A DNA stretch of 64,000 nt. It comes from Alteromonas australica (GTDB taxonomy: Bacteria; Pseudomonadota; Gammaproteobacteria; Enterobacterales; Alteromonadaceae). Location: positions 4,244,834 through 4,308,833 of the forward strand of contig NZ_CP008849.1 in NCBI RefSeq assembly GCF_000730385.1, written 5' to 3'. This document shows, piece by piece, positions 57,122-64,000 of this stretch. Made by a program: the position numbers and the translations under genes. The notes below the pieces were generated by a model that searched no databases, was not told the DNA's origin, and worked only from the letters and a program-made list of their open reading frames with translations. Every line of letters starts with the position of its first letter. Within the stretch, counting starts at the first letter, position 1.

Positions 57122-57943
57122 TCATCTAACTTGATTAGGTTGATACCTCGGCGTCACATTTTGCGCTTCTGCTTCGTCTTGGATCAAGCCTTCACGTCTG
57201 CTTGGGCCCTGAAATCGCACTTTATAGGTGTCATATTCTTTGATCGATTCAAAACAATAACGGCCTAATGCGCTTTCGAGATCGGCTAAACTGTGATTTG
57301 TGATGATGATACAGTTCTTTTTATTTACCAAACGCTGGCGTAATAGGTTGCCTAACCAACTTTGGGTGTTCTTTTTAAGTACGGTTTCATTCACGCATAC
57401 TTCATCGAGGATAAGTAAATCTACCTCTAATAGTTCTTGGTTTGCTTCTCTAAATTTCTGACCTACATTGTCTGTGGCACTGAAATCGTAAGAGAAATAG
57501 CGCATTTCCAACAACGTAGATAGCTGCCTGTAAAGCACTGATATTTCGTATTGTTCGATGAGTTGATGGGCAATTGCGCCAGCGATATGCGACTTTCCTC
57601 GGCCATAATCACCATAAAATAACATCATGTGTGAACCACTTTGACGCCAAGCAGGATCATCATGTGCCGCTATAAACGATTGGGCAATAGAAACGGCTTC
57701 TATCACGTCGTCGCTGTCTTCTACTAGATTCGCAAACGTCCACTTAGGGTTAAGATCTGAACGTCCGTGAATGGCTTGTACACGGGCTTTTTTACTGCGT
57801 TGCTGTAGTTGAGAAACCTCTTGATTCGCTTGCGTTTCGTAATGCTTTCGTAAGGTCTTATAGTCAATGTATTCGCCGTTGGGATCCACCGGCTTATTCA
57901 ATGCTTTTGCTAAATTGGCAATTTTATCTGTAATGCGATCCAT
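57122..57943 (-). CDS. dnaC: DnaC-like replicative helicase loader
   Basis: The 273-residue AAA+ ATPase has Walker A GDYGRGKSH (residues 111-119), Walker B VDLLILDEV (174-182) and a sensor Thr-Asn (IIITNHS). The N-terminal region is helical and helicase-contacting, and LNPKWTFANLVEDSDD matches the DnaC 'CSFENY' junction. It should load DnaB at the origin and at restarting forks. It follows the dnaT-like gene by four bases, the dnaTC pair of E. coli, but here placed next to oriC. It is somewhat longer than E. coli DnaC (245). The symbol is used on family and partner evidence. Confidence 0.85.
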   Translation of the reverse strand: MDRITDKIANLAKALNKPVDPNGEYIDYKTLRKHYETQANQEVSQLQQRSKKARVQAIHGRSDLNPKWTFANLVEDSDDVIEAVSIAQSFIAAHDDPAWRQSGSHMMLFYGDYGRGKSHIAGAIAHQLIEQYEISVLYRQLSTLLEMRYFSYDFSATDNVGQKFREANQELLEVDLLILDEVCVNETVLKKNTQSWLGNLLRQRLVNKKNCIIITNHSLADLESALGRYCFESIKEYDTYKVRFQGPSRREGLIQDEAEAQNVTPRYQPNQVR

Positions 57944-57947
57944 AAGC

Positions 57948-58619
57948 TCAACTCTTCTTTGTTGATGTGGCGTATTTTTCTACCAGCTTTCTTGCATTAT
58001 CATCCGCTTCTATGCCTGGCGCAACTTTCACTTGTTGGCTGCCTATTTTTCGAGTGGGCTCATAGCCAGAAGCGACTCGTTTTCGTTTCATGGTATAGGC
58101 AAACTTTTGTGTCCATTGAAACTCACTAAATAGTGCGTTGGGACGCCCTAACCAGTAGGCGATAAACTCGCCTACATCTTCTTCATTATACTCAGCATCA
58201 ATAATACCTATTAACCCTGCCATTTCTTCAAACAAGGCCAAATTAGGTTTCCATGAGGGTGACATGACGTAGTGAGATTTGTGTAAAGTATCAAAACTGT
58301 CATTGGATACGGTTAAAAGCGGTAAGAGGAGAGATTTACCGTTAATTGAGTGAGCTAAGTCTATTTCGCTGGGAAGTGCCACAAGTCCGGCTTGCTCTAG
58401 TTGCTTTAGCAAGCTATTGATTTGACGACCCCGCTGATATGGTTGTTCTTTATTATCCCCATTTAGCAATGCTAATAACGGTTTGTAATCAATAGGCGCT
58501 GTGGCTGTTGTGGCTAAGTTGGCCGTGGGGCGTAATCCCAAGAAGTAGAGGACTCGCGCATCGTTTGCAAGGGGCGACGATAGGGCAGCGAGTTCTGCTT
58601 GGGTTAAGCCATTGCTCAT
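57948..58619 (-). CDS. dnaT: DnaT-like primosomal protein
   Basis: The 223-residue product has a C-terminal domain (about residues 118-182) that follows the E. coli DnaT pattern closely: MSPSWKPNLALFEEMAGLIG, then EFIAYWLGRPNALFSEFQWT and QKFAYTMKRKR. The Trp, the FIAYW core and the QW-QK motif line up with DnaT. The N-terminal part (1-110) is different and helical. DnaT takes part in PriA-dependent replication restart, handing DnaB-DnaC to the fork. It starts at an ATGA overlap with mioC and precedes the dnaC-like gene. Confidence 0.82.
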   Translation of the reverse strand: MSNGLTQAELAALSSPLANDARVLYFLGLRPTANLATTATAPIDYKPLLALLNGDNKEQPYQRGRQINSLLKQLEQAGLVALPSEIDLAHSINGKSLLLPLLTVSNDSFDTLHKSHYVMSPSWKPNLALFEEMAGLIGIIDAEYNEEDVGEFIAYWLGRPNALFSEFQWTQKFAYTMKRKRVASGYEPTRKIGSQQVKVAPGIEADDNARKLVEKYATSTKKS

Positions 58620-59053
58620 GCGACGTCCACATTTGATTCAAACCAATGCACGGCTTCATCTTCAGGGATAGGGTGCTCTAGGACGTCAATATGCAAAGGG
58701 GCGGTAAGCAGTGTTGCGCCTGCATTGACTAACTTGGTTTCAATTTCTTTGGCACCGTAACAGAAGGTATCGTAGCTGGTATCGCCAAGGCCAATTATGA
58801 CCACCTGGGTGCCGGGTAAATCCGCCGTGTTTAATGCTTTCGCGAACCCCTGAATATTGTCTGGTAGTTCTCCCGCACCATGTGTAGAAGTGCATACCAC
58901 CCATGTGGCTTGTTGATTAATATCTTCAAGTTTGGGTTCTGTATGAATTGTGGTGGTGGCACCTTTTTCAGATAACGAGGCTGCAATGGCATCTGCCACA
59001 TATTCAGCGGCACCTAACATAGTGCCAACAATTATTTCGTAGTGTTTAGTCAT
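58616..59053 (-). CDS. mioC: flavodoxin-like protein MioC
   Basis: The 145-residue FMN protein has the FMN loops VGTMLGAAEYVADAIAASL (residues 8-26) and CTSTHGAGELPDNIQGFAKAL, and ITGLGDTSYDTFCYGAKEIE-type IIGLGDTSYDTFCYGAKEIE. MioC takes part in iron-sulfur/biotin-related electron transfer in E. coli. It is next to oriC as in E. coli, here with dnaT-dnaC between it and the origin. It overlaps dnaT by four bases and lies three bases after mnmE. Confidence 0.93.
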   Translation of the reverse strand: MTKHYEIIVGTMLGAAEYVADAIAASLSEKGATTTIHTEPKLEDINQQATWVVCTSTHGAGELPDNIQGFAKALNTADLPGTQVVIIGLGDTSYDTFCYGAKEIETKLVNAGATLLTAPLHIDVLEHPIPEDEAVHWFESNVDVA

Positions 59054-59056
59054 TGT

Positions 59057-60445
59057 TTATTTACCGATACAAAATGACGAAAAAATCTTACCTAGAAGGT
59101 CATCCGAGGTGAATTCGCCGGTAATTTCGCACAAGGCTTGATGAGCAAGCCTTAGTTCTTCCGCCAATAATTCCCCGGCCATGGCATCATTAAGCTGTTG
59201 ATGGCCGGTGACCACATATTCATAGGCCTGTGCTAACGCATCGATATGACGTCGACGTGCGATAAACTGGCCTTCTGTGGTGGTGTCAAACCCCATGGTA
59301 TTAGCCAAATGGGTTTTCAACGTTTCCACACCGTCGCCTTGTTTAGCTGACAAATTTATCACCGACACGTCGCCGTGGGCAGTGGTTACGGTAGTTAGCC
59401 CCACATTAAGGGTGCTTAAATCAGCTTTATTTCGGATCACGGTAACCGGCATACCTTGTGGTAGTTTGGCCATGAACTCTGGCCATATATCATAAGGATC
59501 GCTGCTAGAGGTAGTGGTGGAATCGATAACGAATAACACATGGTCAGCGTCTTTTATTGCTTGCCATGCCCGTTCAATACCTATTTGCTCTACTTTGTCA
59601 GGACTTTCTCGTAGGCCTGCGGTATCAATAATATGAAGGGGCATCCCTTGAATGTGAATATGTTCTTTTAAAACATCCCGTGTGGTACCTGCAATATCAG
59701 TCACTATGGCGCTATCTTTCCCTGCAAGCGCGTTTAATAAGCTAGATTTTCCGGCGTTTGGACGACCTGCAATCACCACCTGCATGCCTTCTCTTAACAG
59801 GCTACCTTGTTTCGCTTCTGCACTGACTTTTTTCAAGCTTTCCAAAATAGCATCTAAGTCACCCGCTACTTTCCCATCAGAAAGAAAATCAATTTCTTCT
59901 TCAGGGAAATCAATGGCAGCTTCAACATACATACGTAAATGGACAATTTGGTTAGATAGATGATTGATTTGCTGAGAAAACTCACCTTGTAATGAACGTA
60001 ATGCACTGCGCGCTGCCTGTTGTGAACTGGCATCTATAAGGTCGGCAATGGCTTCAGCTTGTGCTAAGTCTAATTTGTCGTTTAAAAATGCTTGTTCACT
60101 AAATTCTCCGGGCTTTGCGAGTCGGGCTTTCCCTGTGGCGAGAATGGCGTCAAGCAACATGTCCATTACCACTTGTCCGCCATGGCCTTGCAGTTCTAGT
60201 ACGTCTTCACCTGTAAATGAATTCGGCCCTTTAAAGAACAGAGCAATACCCTGATCTATCACATGCCCTTCTGCGTCCTCAAAGCGTGTGTAAGTGGCTA
60301 ACCTAGGTGTTAAGGGTACTGGCACGAGTGCTTGGGCGATAACCTGAGCCTGAGGCCCTGAAACGCGAACAATACCCACACCACCACGACCGGGAGCTGT
60401 TGCCTGGGCAATGATGGTATCGGTTGATAGGGTGAGGTTTTCCAT
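59057..60445 (-). CDS. mnmE: tRNA modification GTPase MnmE
   Basis: The 462-residue product has an N-terminal tetrahydrofolate-binding domain (1-120: [29 protein letters not shown]), a helical domain and the inserted G domain with [14 protein letters not shown] (about residues 222-235), DIAGTTRD and [10 protein letters not shown]. The C-terminal FCIGK box ends the protein. It partners MnmG. Length close to E. coli (454). It follows yajQ by three bases, an uncommon neighbour. Confidence 0.98.
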   Translation of the reverse strand: MENLTLSTDTIIAQATAPGRGGVGIVRVSGPQAQVIAQALVPVPLTPRLATYTRFEDAEGHVIDQGIALFFKGPNSFTGEDVLELQGHGGQVVMDMLLDAILATGKARLAKPGEFSEQAFLNDKLDLAQAEAIADLIDASSQQAARSALRSLQGEFSQQINHLSNQIVHLRMYVEAAIDFPEEEIDFLSDGKVAGDLDAILESLKKVSAEAKQGSLLREGMQVVIAGRPNAGKSSLLNALAGKDSAIVTDIAGTTRDVLKEHIHIQGMPLHIIDTAGLRESPDKVEQIGIERAWQAIKDADHVLFVIDSTTTSSSDPYDIWPEFMAKLPQGMPVTVIRNKADLSTLNVGLTTVTTAHGDVSVINLSAKQGDGVETLKTHLANTMGFDTTTEGQFIARRRHIDALAQAYEYVVTGHQQLNDAMAGELLAEELRLAHQALCEITGEFTSDDLLGKIFSSFCIGK

Positions 60446-60448
60446 TAA

Positions 60449-60931
60449 TTAATCACGAAAGTTTTTGTATTGAAACGGTTGTCCTAAATCAGACGATTTA
60501 ACTAAGCTAATGACTTGCTGCAAATCGTCACGCTTTTTCCCTGTAATTCTTAGTTCATCACCTTGGATAGCGGTTTGAACTTTGAGTTTCGCATCTTTCA
60601 CTAATTTTACAATTTTCTTCGCCATTGGCTGTTCAATGCCTTCTTTAAACGCAATGGTTTGGCGATAGGTTTTACCATGAGCATCATAGGGCTTCACGTC
60701 AATGGCTGAGGTATCTACGCCTCGTTTAGCACAGGCGTTCCTAAACATGCTTTCCATTTGCTGAAGCTGAAATTCGGCTTCAGCTTTCATGACGACGGTT
60801 TTTTCTTTGTATTCAAAGCTAGCTTCAACACCACGAAAGTCAAAACGCGTAGATAGCTCTCTACTGGCGTTTTCGGTGGCGTTTCTCACTTCTTCCATAT
60901 TAATTTCTGACACGATATCAAATGAAGGCAT
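60449..60931 (-). CDS. yajQ: YajQ-family nucleotide-binding protein
   Basis: The 160-residue product begins [18 protein letters not shown] and contains [18 protein letters not shown] and the C-terminal [20 protein letters not shown], all hallmarks of YajQ. Family members in Xanthomonas bind c-di-GMP and regulate transcription; in other bacteria the role is unclear. It lies between the yidC terminator and mnmE, so it is probably co-transcribed with mnmE. Confidence 0.94.
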   Translation of the reverse strand: MPSFDIVSEINMEEVRNATENASRELSTRFDFRGVEASFEYKEKTVVMKAEAEFQLQQMESMFRNACAKRGVDTSAIDVKPYDAHGKTYRQTIAFKEGIEQPMAKKIVKLVKDAKLKVQTAIQGDELRITGKKRDDLQQVISLVKSSDLGQPFQYKNFRD

Positions 60932-60951
60932 TTAACTTTTCCTCTTTAGAC

Positions 60952-60979
60952 AAAACAGCCCGCAAGGGCGGGCTGTTTT
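60952..60979 (-). terminator. terminator after yidC
   Basis: CAGCCCGC (60956-60963) and GCGGGCTG (60968-60975) pair around AAGG, flanked by A- and T-runs on both sides. It closes the rpmH-rnpA-yidD-yidC unit before yajQ. Confidence 0.9.
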
Positions 60980-60996
60980 TTAGTATTGCTAATAGC

Positions 60997-62658
60997 TTAT
61001 TTGCTACTTATTCCCCGCTTCTCCATAGAAGCATATATCATTTTGGCTTGCACCAAGGTTATTACGTTACTGACTAGCCAGTAAAGTACTAATCCCGCTG
61101 GGAACCACAAGAAGAACACACTCATTGCTACCGGCATAAATTGCATTATTTTTTGCTGCATAGGGTCGGTAATGGTGGTCGGCTGTAGCTTCTGTAGTAG
61201 GTACATACTCAAACCGGTCAGGATAGGCAGTACGAAGTACGGGTCTTTCACTGACAAATCGGTAATCCATAATACAAAATCAGCGTGTCGTAATTCTACA
61301 CTTTCCATCAGCACCCAATAAAGTGCTAGGAAAATAGGCATCTGTAGAAGCAGCGGTAAACAGCCACCCATAGGGTTAACTTTTTCTTTGCGATACAACT
61401 CCATCATGGCTTGTGACATTTTTTGTCTATCATCGCCAAAACGATCTTTTAGCTGCTGCATTTTAGGGGCTAGGTTACGCATGCGAGCCATCGACTCGTA
61501 TTGTTTCTTGGTAAGCCAGTACATGGCACCTTTAACAATAACGGTAATCAGAATAATGGCCATACCCCAGTTATTCACTAAACTGTGTAGGAACGTCAGT
61601 AGTGCGAAAAGTGACTGTGAAATCCACCACAAAATACCATAGTCAACGGTAAGGTCTAAACCACGGGCGAGTTCAGCTAAGCTCTCTTGATCTTTCGGGC
61701 CCATGTACAGCTTCATACCGATAGTTTTGGTTTCGCCTGCAGCAATACTGTCGGCAGGGGGGAGTACGCCAATAACCGCATAACGGTCAGCTTGATTGCG
61801 AGAATACAACGTATTCACTTCGTCCTGTGAAGGTACCCATGCTGACACAAAGTAGTGTTCTAACATACCTACCCAACCCGCTGGCGTCGTCTCTTTTAAA
61901 TCGTCATCGGCAATTTTGTCAAAAGAGTATTTGCTGTATTTGTCGTCTTCCGTTGAGTAGGCGGCACCACGATAAGTGGGCATAAACATGTTGCCATCGT
62001 CTTCAGCATCAATAACCTGCTTTAACTGACCATATTGTTGAACGTTAGCTGTCGTGCCAGTTTGGTTATTTATTGTATAGCTGACATCTACGTCGTAATG
62101 ATTCTTCGTGAACGTGAAGGTTTTTGTTACGGTTAGACCATCATTGTTTTTCCATGTTAATGGAACTTCAAGGGTGTCACCTTTCATCTCGTAGAATGCA
62201 GATTGCGCACTGTAGACAGGACGGCCGCTAGCGCTTCCATCTGGACCCTGTGGGCCAGTTAATCCGCTTTGGGCGACGTAAAGGCCATTACCAGAACGCA
62301 ATAAGCTGTATGGTTCTTCTGAACCTTGTTCAACGGGGAATTTCACCAGGTCAGCACTAACGACATCACCGCCGAGTAAATCTATGCGAAGATCGAGGGT
62401 ATCAGTTTTTACTTCGATAATACGGTTGGTATTGGCAGCCTGATTACTTGGCACAGCAGCTGGTACGCTATTGCCCGTGGGTACATCTTGTTGCGACTGA
62501 GTGTCATCAAAAGAAGGTACGCCTTGAGAAACAGGCGTGGTTTGCTGAGCTTCAATAGGTTGTACAGGCTGTGGGCCATAATCTTCTTGCCATTGTTGCC
62601 AAAGCATAAAGCTGACAAACGCCAAGCCAATTATCAGAAAACTACGTTGCGATTCCAT
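60997..62658 (-). CDS. yidC: membrane protein insertase YidC
   Basis: The 553-residue product has an N-terminal membrane helix (about 7-22), a large periplasmic domain (about 60-340) and a five-helix insertase core (about 355-545) with KQYESMARMRNLAPKMQQLK, YRKEKVNPMGGCLPLLLQMP and LQKLQPTTITDPMQQKIM. It inserts proteins with or without SecYEG. The ATG at 62658 is the family start; the frame is open upstream but the extension is not family-like. Gene order yidD-yidC as usual. Confidence 0.98.
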   Translation of the reverse strand: MESQRSFLIIGLAFVSFMLWQQWQEDYGPQPVQPIEAQQTTPVSQGVPSFDDTQSQQDVPTGNSVPAAVPSNQAANTNRIIEVKTDTLDLRIDLLGGDVVSADLVKFPVEQGSEEPYSLLRSGNGLYVAQSGLTGPQGPDGSASGRPVYSAQSAFYEMKGDTLEVPLTWKNNDGLTVTKTFTFTKNHYDVDVSYTINNQTGTTANVQQYGQLKQVIDAEDDGNMFMPTYRGAAYSTEDDKYSKYSFDKIADDDLKETTPAGWVGMLEHYFVSAWVPSQDEVNTLYSRNQADRYAVIGVLPPADSIAAGETKTIGMKLYMGPKDQESLAELARGLDLTVDYGILWWISQSLFALLTFLHSLVNNWGMAIILITVIVKGAMYWLTKKQYESMARMRNLAPKMQQLKDRFGDDRQKMSQAMMELYRKEKVNPMGGCLPLLLQMPIFLALYWVLMESVELRHADFVLWITDLSVKDPYFVLPILTGLSMYLLQKLQPTTITDPMQQKIMQFMPVAMSVFFLWFPAGLVLYWLVSNVITLVQAKMIYASMEKRGISSK

Positions 62659-62668
62659 ATAGGTCTCT

Positions 62669-62938
62669 TTATTTTGAGTGTTTATCTTGTTGTTTTTCCG
62701 GTACTGGATCGTATCCACCGGCATGCAAAGGGTGGCATTTTAATATGCGTTTAATAGATAACCAACCGCCTTTTACCAATCCGTGTGTTTTTAATGCTTC
62801 GATAGCATACCATGAACATGATGGATGAAAGCGACATCGTTGCCCCAACACGGGTGAGATAAACCACTGGTACAGTTTTATCAGCACCAGAGGTAACGCA
62901 ATTAAGATGCGTTGCAGCGCTTGGTTAATCTTTTCCAT
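62669..62938 (-). CDS. yidD: membrane protein insertion efficiency factor YidD
   Basis: The 89-residue product has an amphipathic N-terminal helix, then [40 protein letters not shown] and [13 protein letters not shown], the YidD signature with its Cys residues. It overlaps rnpA by 37 bases, as in many bacteria, and lies ten bases before yidC. Confidence 0.96.
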   Translation of the reverse strand: MEKINQALQRILIALPLVLIKLYQWFISPVLGQRCRFHPSCSWYAIEALKTHGLVKGGWLSIKRILKCHPLHAGGYDPVPEKQQDKHSK

Positions 62939-63261
62939 AGCTTATCCAAATTCGCATATACTTCCTGATTGCTGAGTTTGTCAGCGCCGGTTTTGCCAAT
63001 TACGATGATGTCCACATTGGGTAAATCATGTTGCTTGTGACGAAAACTTTCGCGTATAAGGCGTTTCAACCTGTTTCGGTCGTGGGCTTTGCGAATGCGT
63101 TTTTTGGCTAGTGTTATGCCTAAACGTGGATTGTTACGGGAATTGGTTCTAGCTAGGATAGTAAAAGAAGGGGATACTGCTGGAATTGCGTTATCAAACA
63201 CATAGGTAAAGTGGGTGGGAGTTAACAGACGTAACTCCCTCGAAAAATGATTCTCGCCCAC
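62902..63261 (-). CDS. rnpA: ribonuclease P protein component
   Basis: The 119-residue basic protein has [19 protein letters not shown] at the start, the RNR motif in [19 protein letters not shown], and [19 protein letters not shown]. It is the protein part of RNase P, which processes the 5' end of tRNA. The start is GTG at 63261; the next in-frame candidates are too late. It follows rpmH by 16 bases. Confidence 0.95.
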   Translation of the reverse strand: MGENHFSRELRLLTPTHFTYVFDNAIPAVSPSFTILARTNSRNNPRLGITLAKKRIRKAHDRNRLKRLIRESFRHKQHDLPNVDIIVIGKTGADKLSNQEVYANLDKLWKRLTKRCNAS

Positions 63262-63277
63262 TTTAGCGTCTTTCTAA

Positions 63278-63412
63278 TTAAGCTGAAAGACGAGCGCGGC
63301 CTTTTGCACGGCGAGCTGCTAGTACTTTACGACCATTTTTGGTCGCCATACGTGCACGAAAACCGTGAGAACGCTTACGCTTCAAATTGCTCGGTTGAAA
63401 TGTTCTTTTCAT
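63278..63412 (-). CDS. rpmH: 50S ribosomal protein L34
   Basis: The 44-residue basic protein begins [20 protein letters not shown] and ends [12 protein letters not shown], the near-invariant L34 sequence. It was too short for most gene scans but the frame is clear. First gene of the rpmH-rnpA-yidD-yidC unit, located next to the replication-initiation region as in most bacteria. Confidence 0.98.
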   Translation of the reverse strand: MKRTFQPSNLKRKRSHGFRARMATKNGRKVLAARRAKGRARLSA

Positions 63413-64000
63413 GACCAAAGTCTCACTTATATTTAGTTAAACATAGGCGTTTTTGGCATGCACGTTTCTCTGTTACCAGAGTCATGTGGTGTTCATCACC
63501 AGAAAAGCCCATCGAAAAAGGACGCTGAATTCTAGAGATCTCGGGGGCTGCTGTCAATGGATAATCCACTTTTTCCGTAGAAAATGTGAACAAACCGGGT
63601 AGAAATTTTTATCGCTTGTATATTTCGACATCTTAGCATTGTGAATAACGCACCTAAAGAGGGTACTTTATCCACAATTTGTTCATTTCGATATGTGAGA
63701 ATTGCGATGATTTGCAGAGATCAAGCCTTTATTACCCCCATGTTAATACTGTTTAATGCTAAATTAATGAGAAAACAGAATATAAATAAAGTTGTTATAA
63801 ATCATAAGCATGTCTTTTTGATCTCAAAGATCGATCGAGATCGGGATTTACTTTTTGTTGATAAAATAAGATAATCCACAGCGATTAAAACATATAATTA
63901 AACTTCTTGCTGCTACCCGACACAATTTCCACCGTTCTTATTAAGGTGCGCATTTCGGTGCCTTGTTTTCTATGTTGTGGGTTTCCTAGCGAGTCACGGG
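63413..64000. other. intergenic region between rpmH and the expected dnaA
   Basis: No convincing gene lies in these 588 bases. There is a perfect DnaA box TTATCCACA at 63668-63676, a one-mismatch box TAATCCACA at 63872-63880 and several GATC sites (around 63536, 63718, 63820-63842). In most gammaproteobacteria dnaA starts here in the plus direction; its start would be beyond the right edge. The boxes suggest DnaA control of rpmH and dnaA. Confidence 0.6.

Noticed and set aside
63641..63874. GTG-started frame of 77 codons between rpmH and dnaA
   Set aside because: No ribosome site, no family pattern, and it covers DnaA boxes in an AT-rich control region.

Overview
The window looks like the origin-proximal part of a marine gammaproteobacterial chromosome, most likely Alteromonas or a close relative. 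This is judged from protein character and gene order only, with no database search. Support comes from the order rpmH-rnpA-yidD-yidC-(yajQ)-mnmE-mioC-dnaT-dnaC-[oriC]-mnmG-rsmG-parA-parB-atpIBEFHAGDC, all on the minus strand, from GATC-rich origin DNA as in Dam/SeqA bacteria, and from a TonB receptor locus with flavin-dependent halogenase homologues as found in Alteromonadales and Xanthomonadales.

Region by region: 1-855 is the start of an S9 peptidase. 1.25-6.8 kb is tamA-tamB (outer-membrane assembly). 6.9-8.5 kb has an ECF sigma factor with a coupled membrane protein, divergent from a PspB-like small protein. 8.5-11 kb has a 2-hydroxyacid dehydrogenase, a thioesterase and proB. 11.2-14.6 kb has an M1 metallopeptidase coupled to a DUF6702-type protein. 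14.7-21.9 kb holds an ABC1/UbiB kinase, DUF3014-DUF1285, an amidohydrolase, a YqaA-type protein, a two-gene operon of unknown function behind a Fur box, and a DUF1206 protein. 22.0-24.8 kb is tusA, pyrE, rph and divergent yicC.

24.8-27.7 kb is an islet directly after the yicC 3' end, a known insertion site of mobilizable genomic islands. It has a broken tyrosine-integrase start, an unidentified stop-interrupted frame and a HipB/HipA-type pair with a strong promoter and palindromic operator candidates. 27.7-38.2 kb is a carbohydrate locus: two halogenase homologues and a TonB receptor on the minus strand, and a GH1 glucosidase, a GPH-type sugar symporter and a LacI regulator on the plus strand. 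Three LacI-type palindromes lie in the shared intergenic region. The simplest reading is one regulon: outer-membrane uptake, inner-membrane symport, cytoplasmic hydrolysis, and halogenase-like enzymes acting on an unknown partner or aglycone.

38.3-44.7 kb is mixed: an NTF2-like secreted protein, an OmpA-type lipoprotein, an HD-GYP phosphodiesterase, an alkyltransferase-like protein, a DTW-domain tRNA enzyme, a GST and two tandem paralogous membrane proteins of unknown function. 44.9-52 kb is the complete F1Fo ATP synthase operon with a clear promoter before atpI. 52-63.4 kb is the partition, origin and rpmH block. The last 590 bases lead towards dnaA, which is expected just past the right edge. 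No tRNA, rRNA, CRISPR array or intact insertion sequence was seen.
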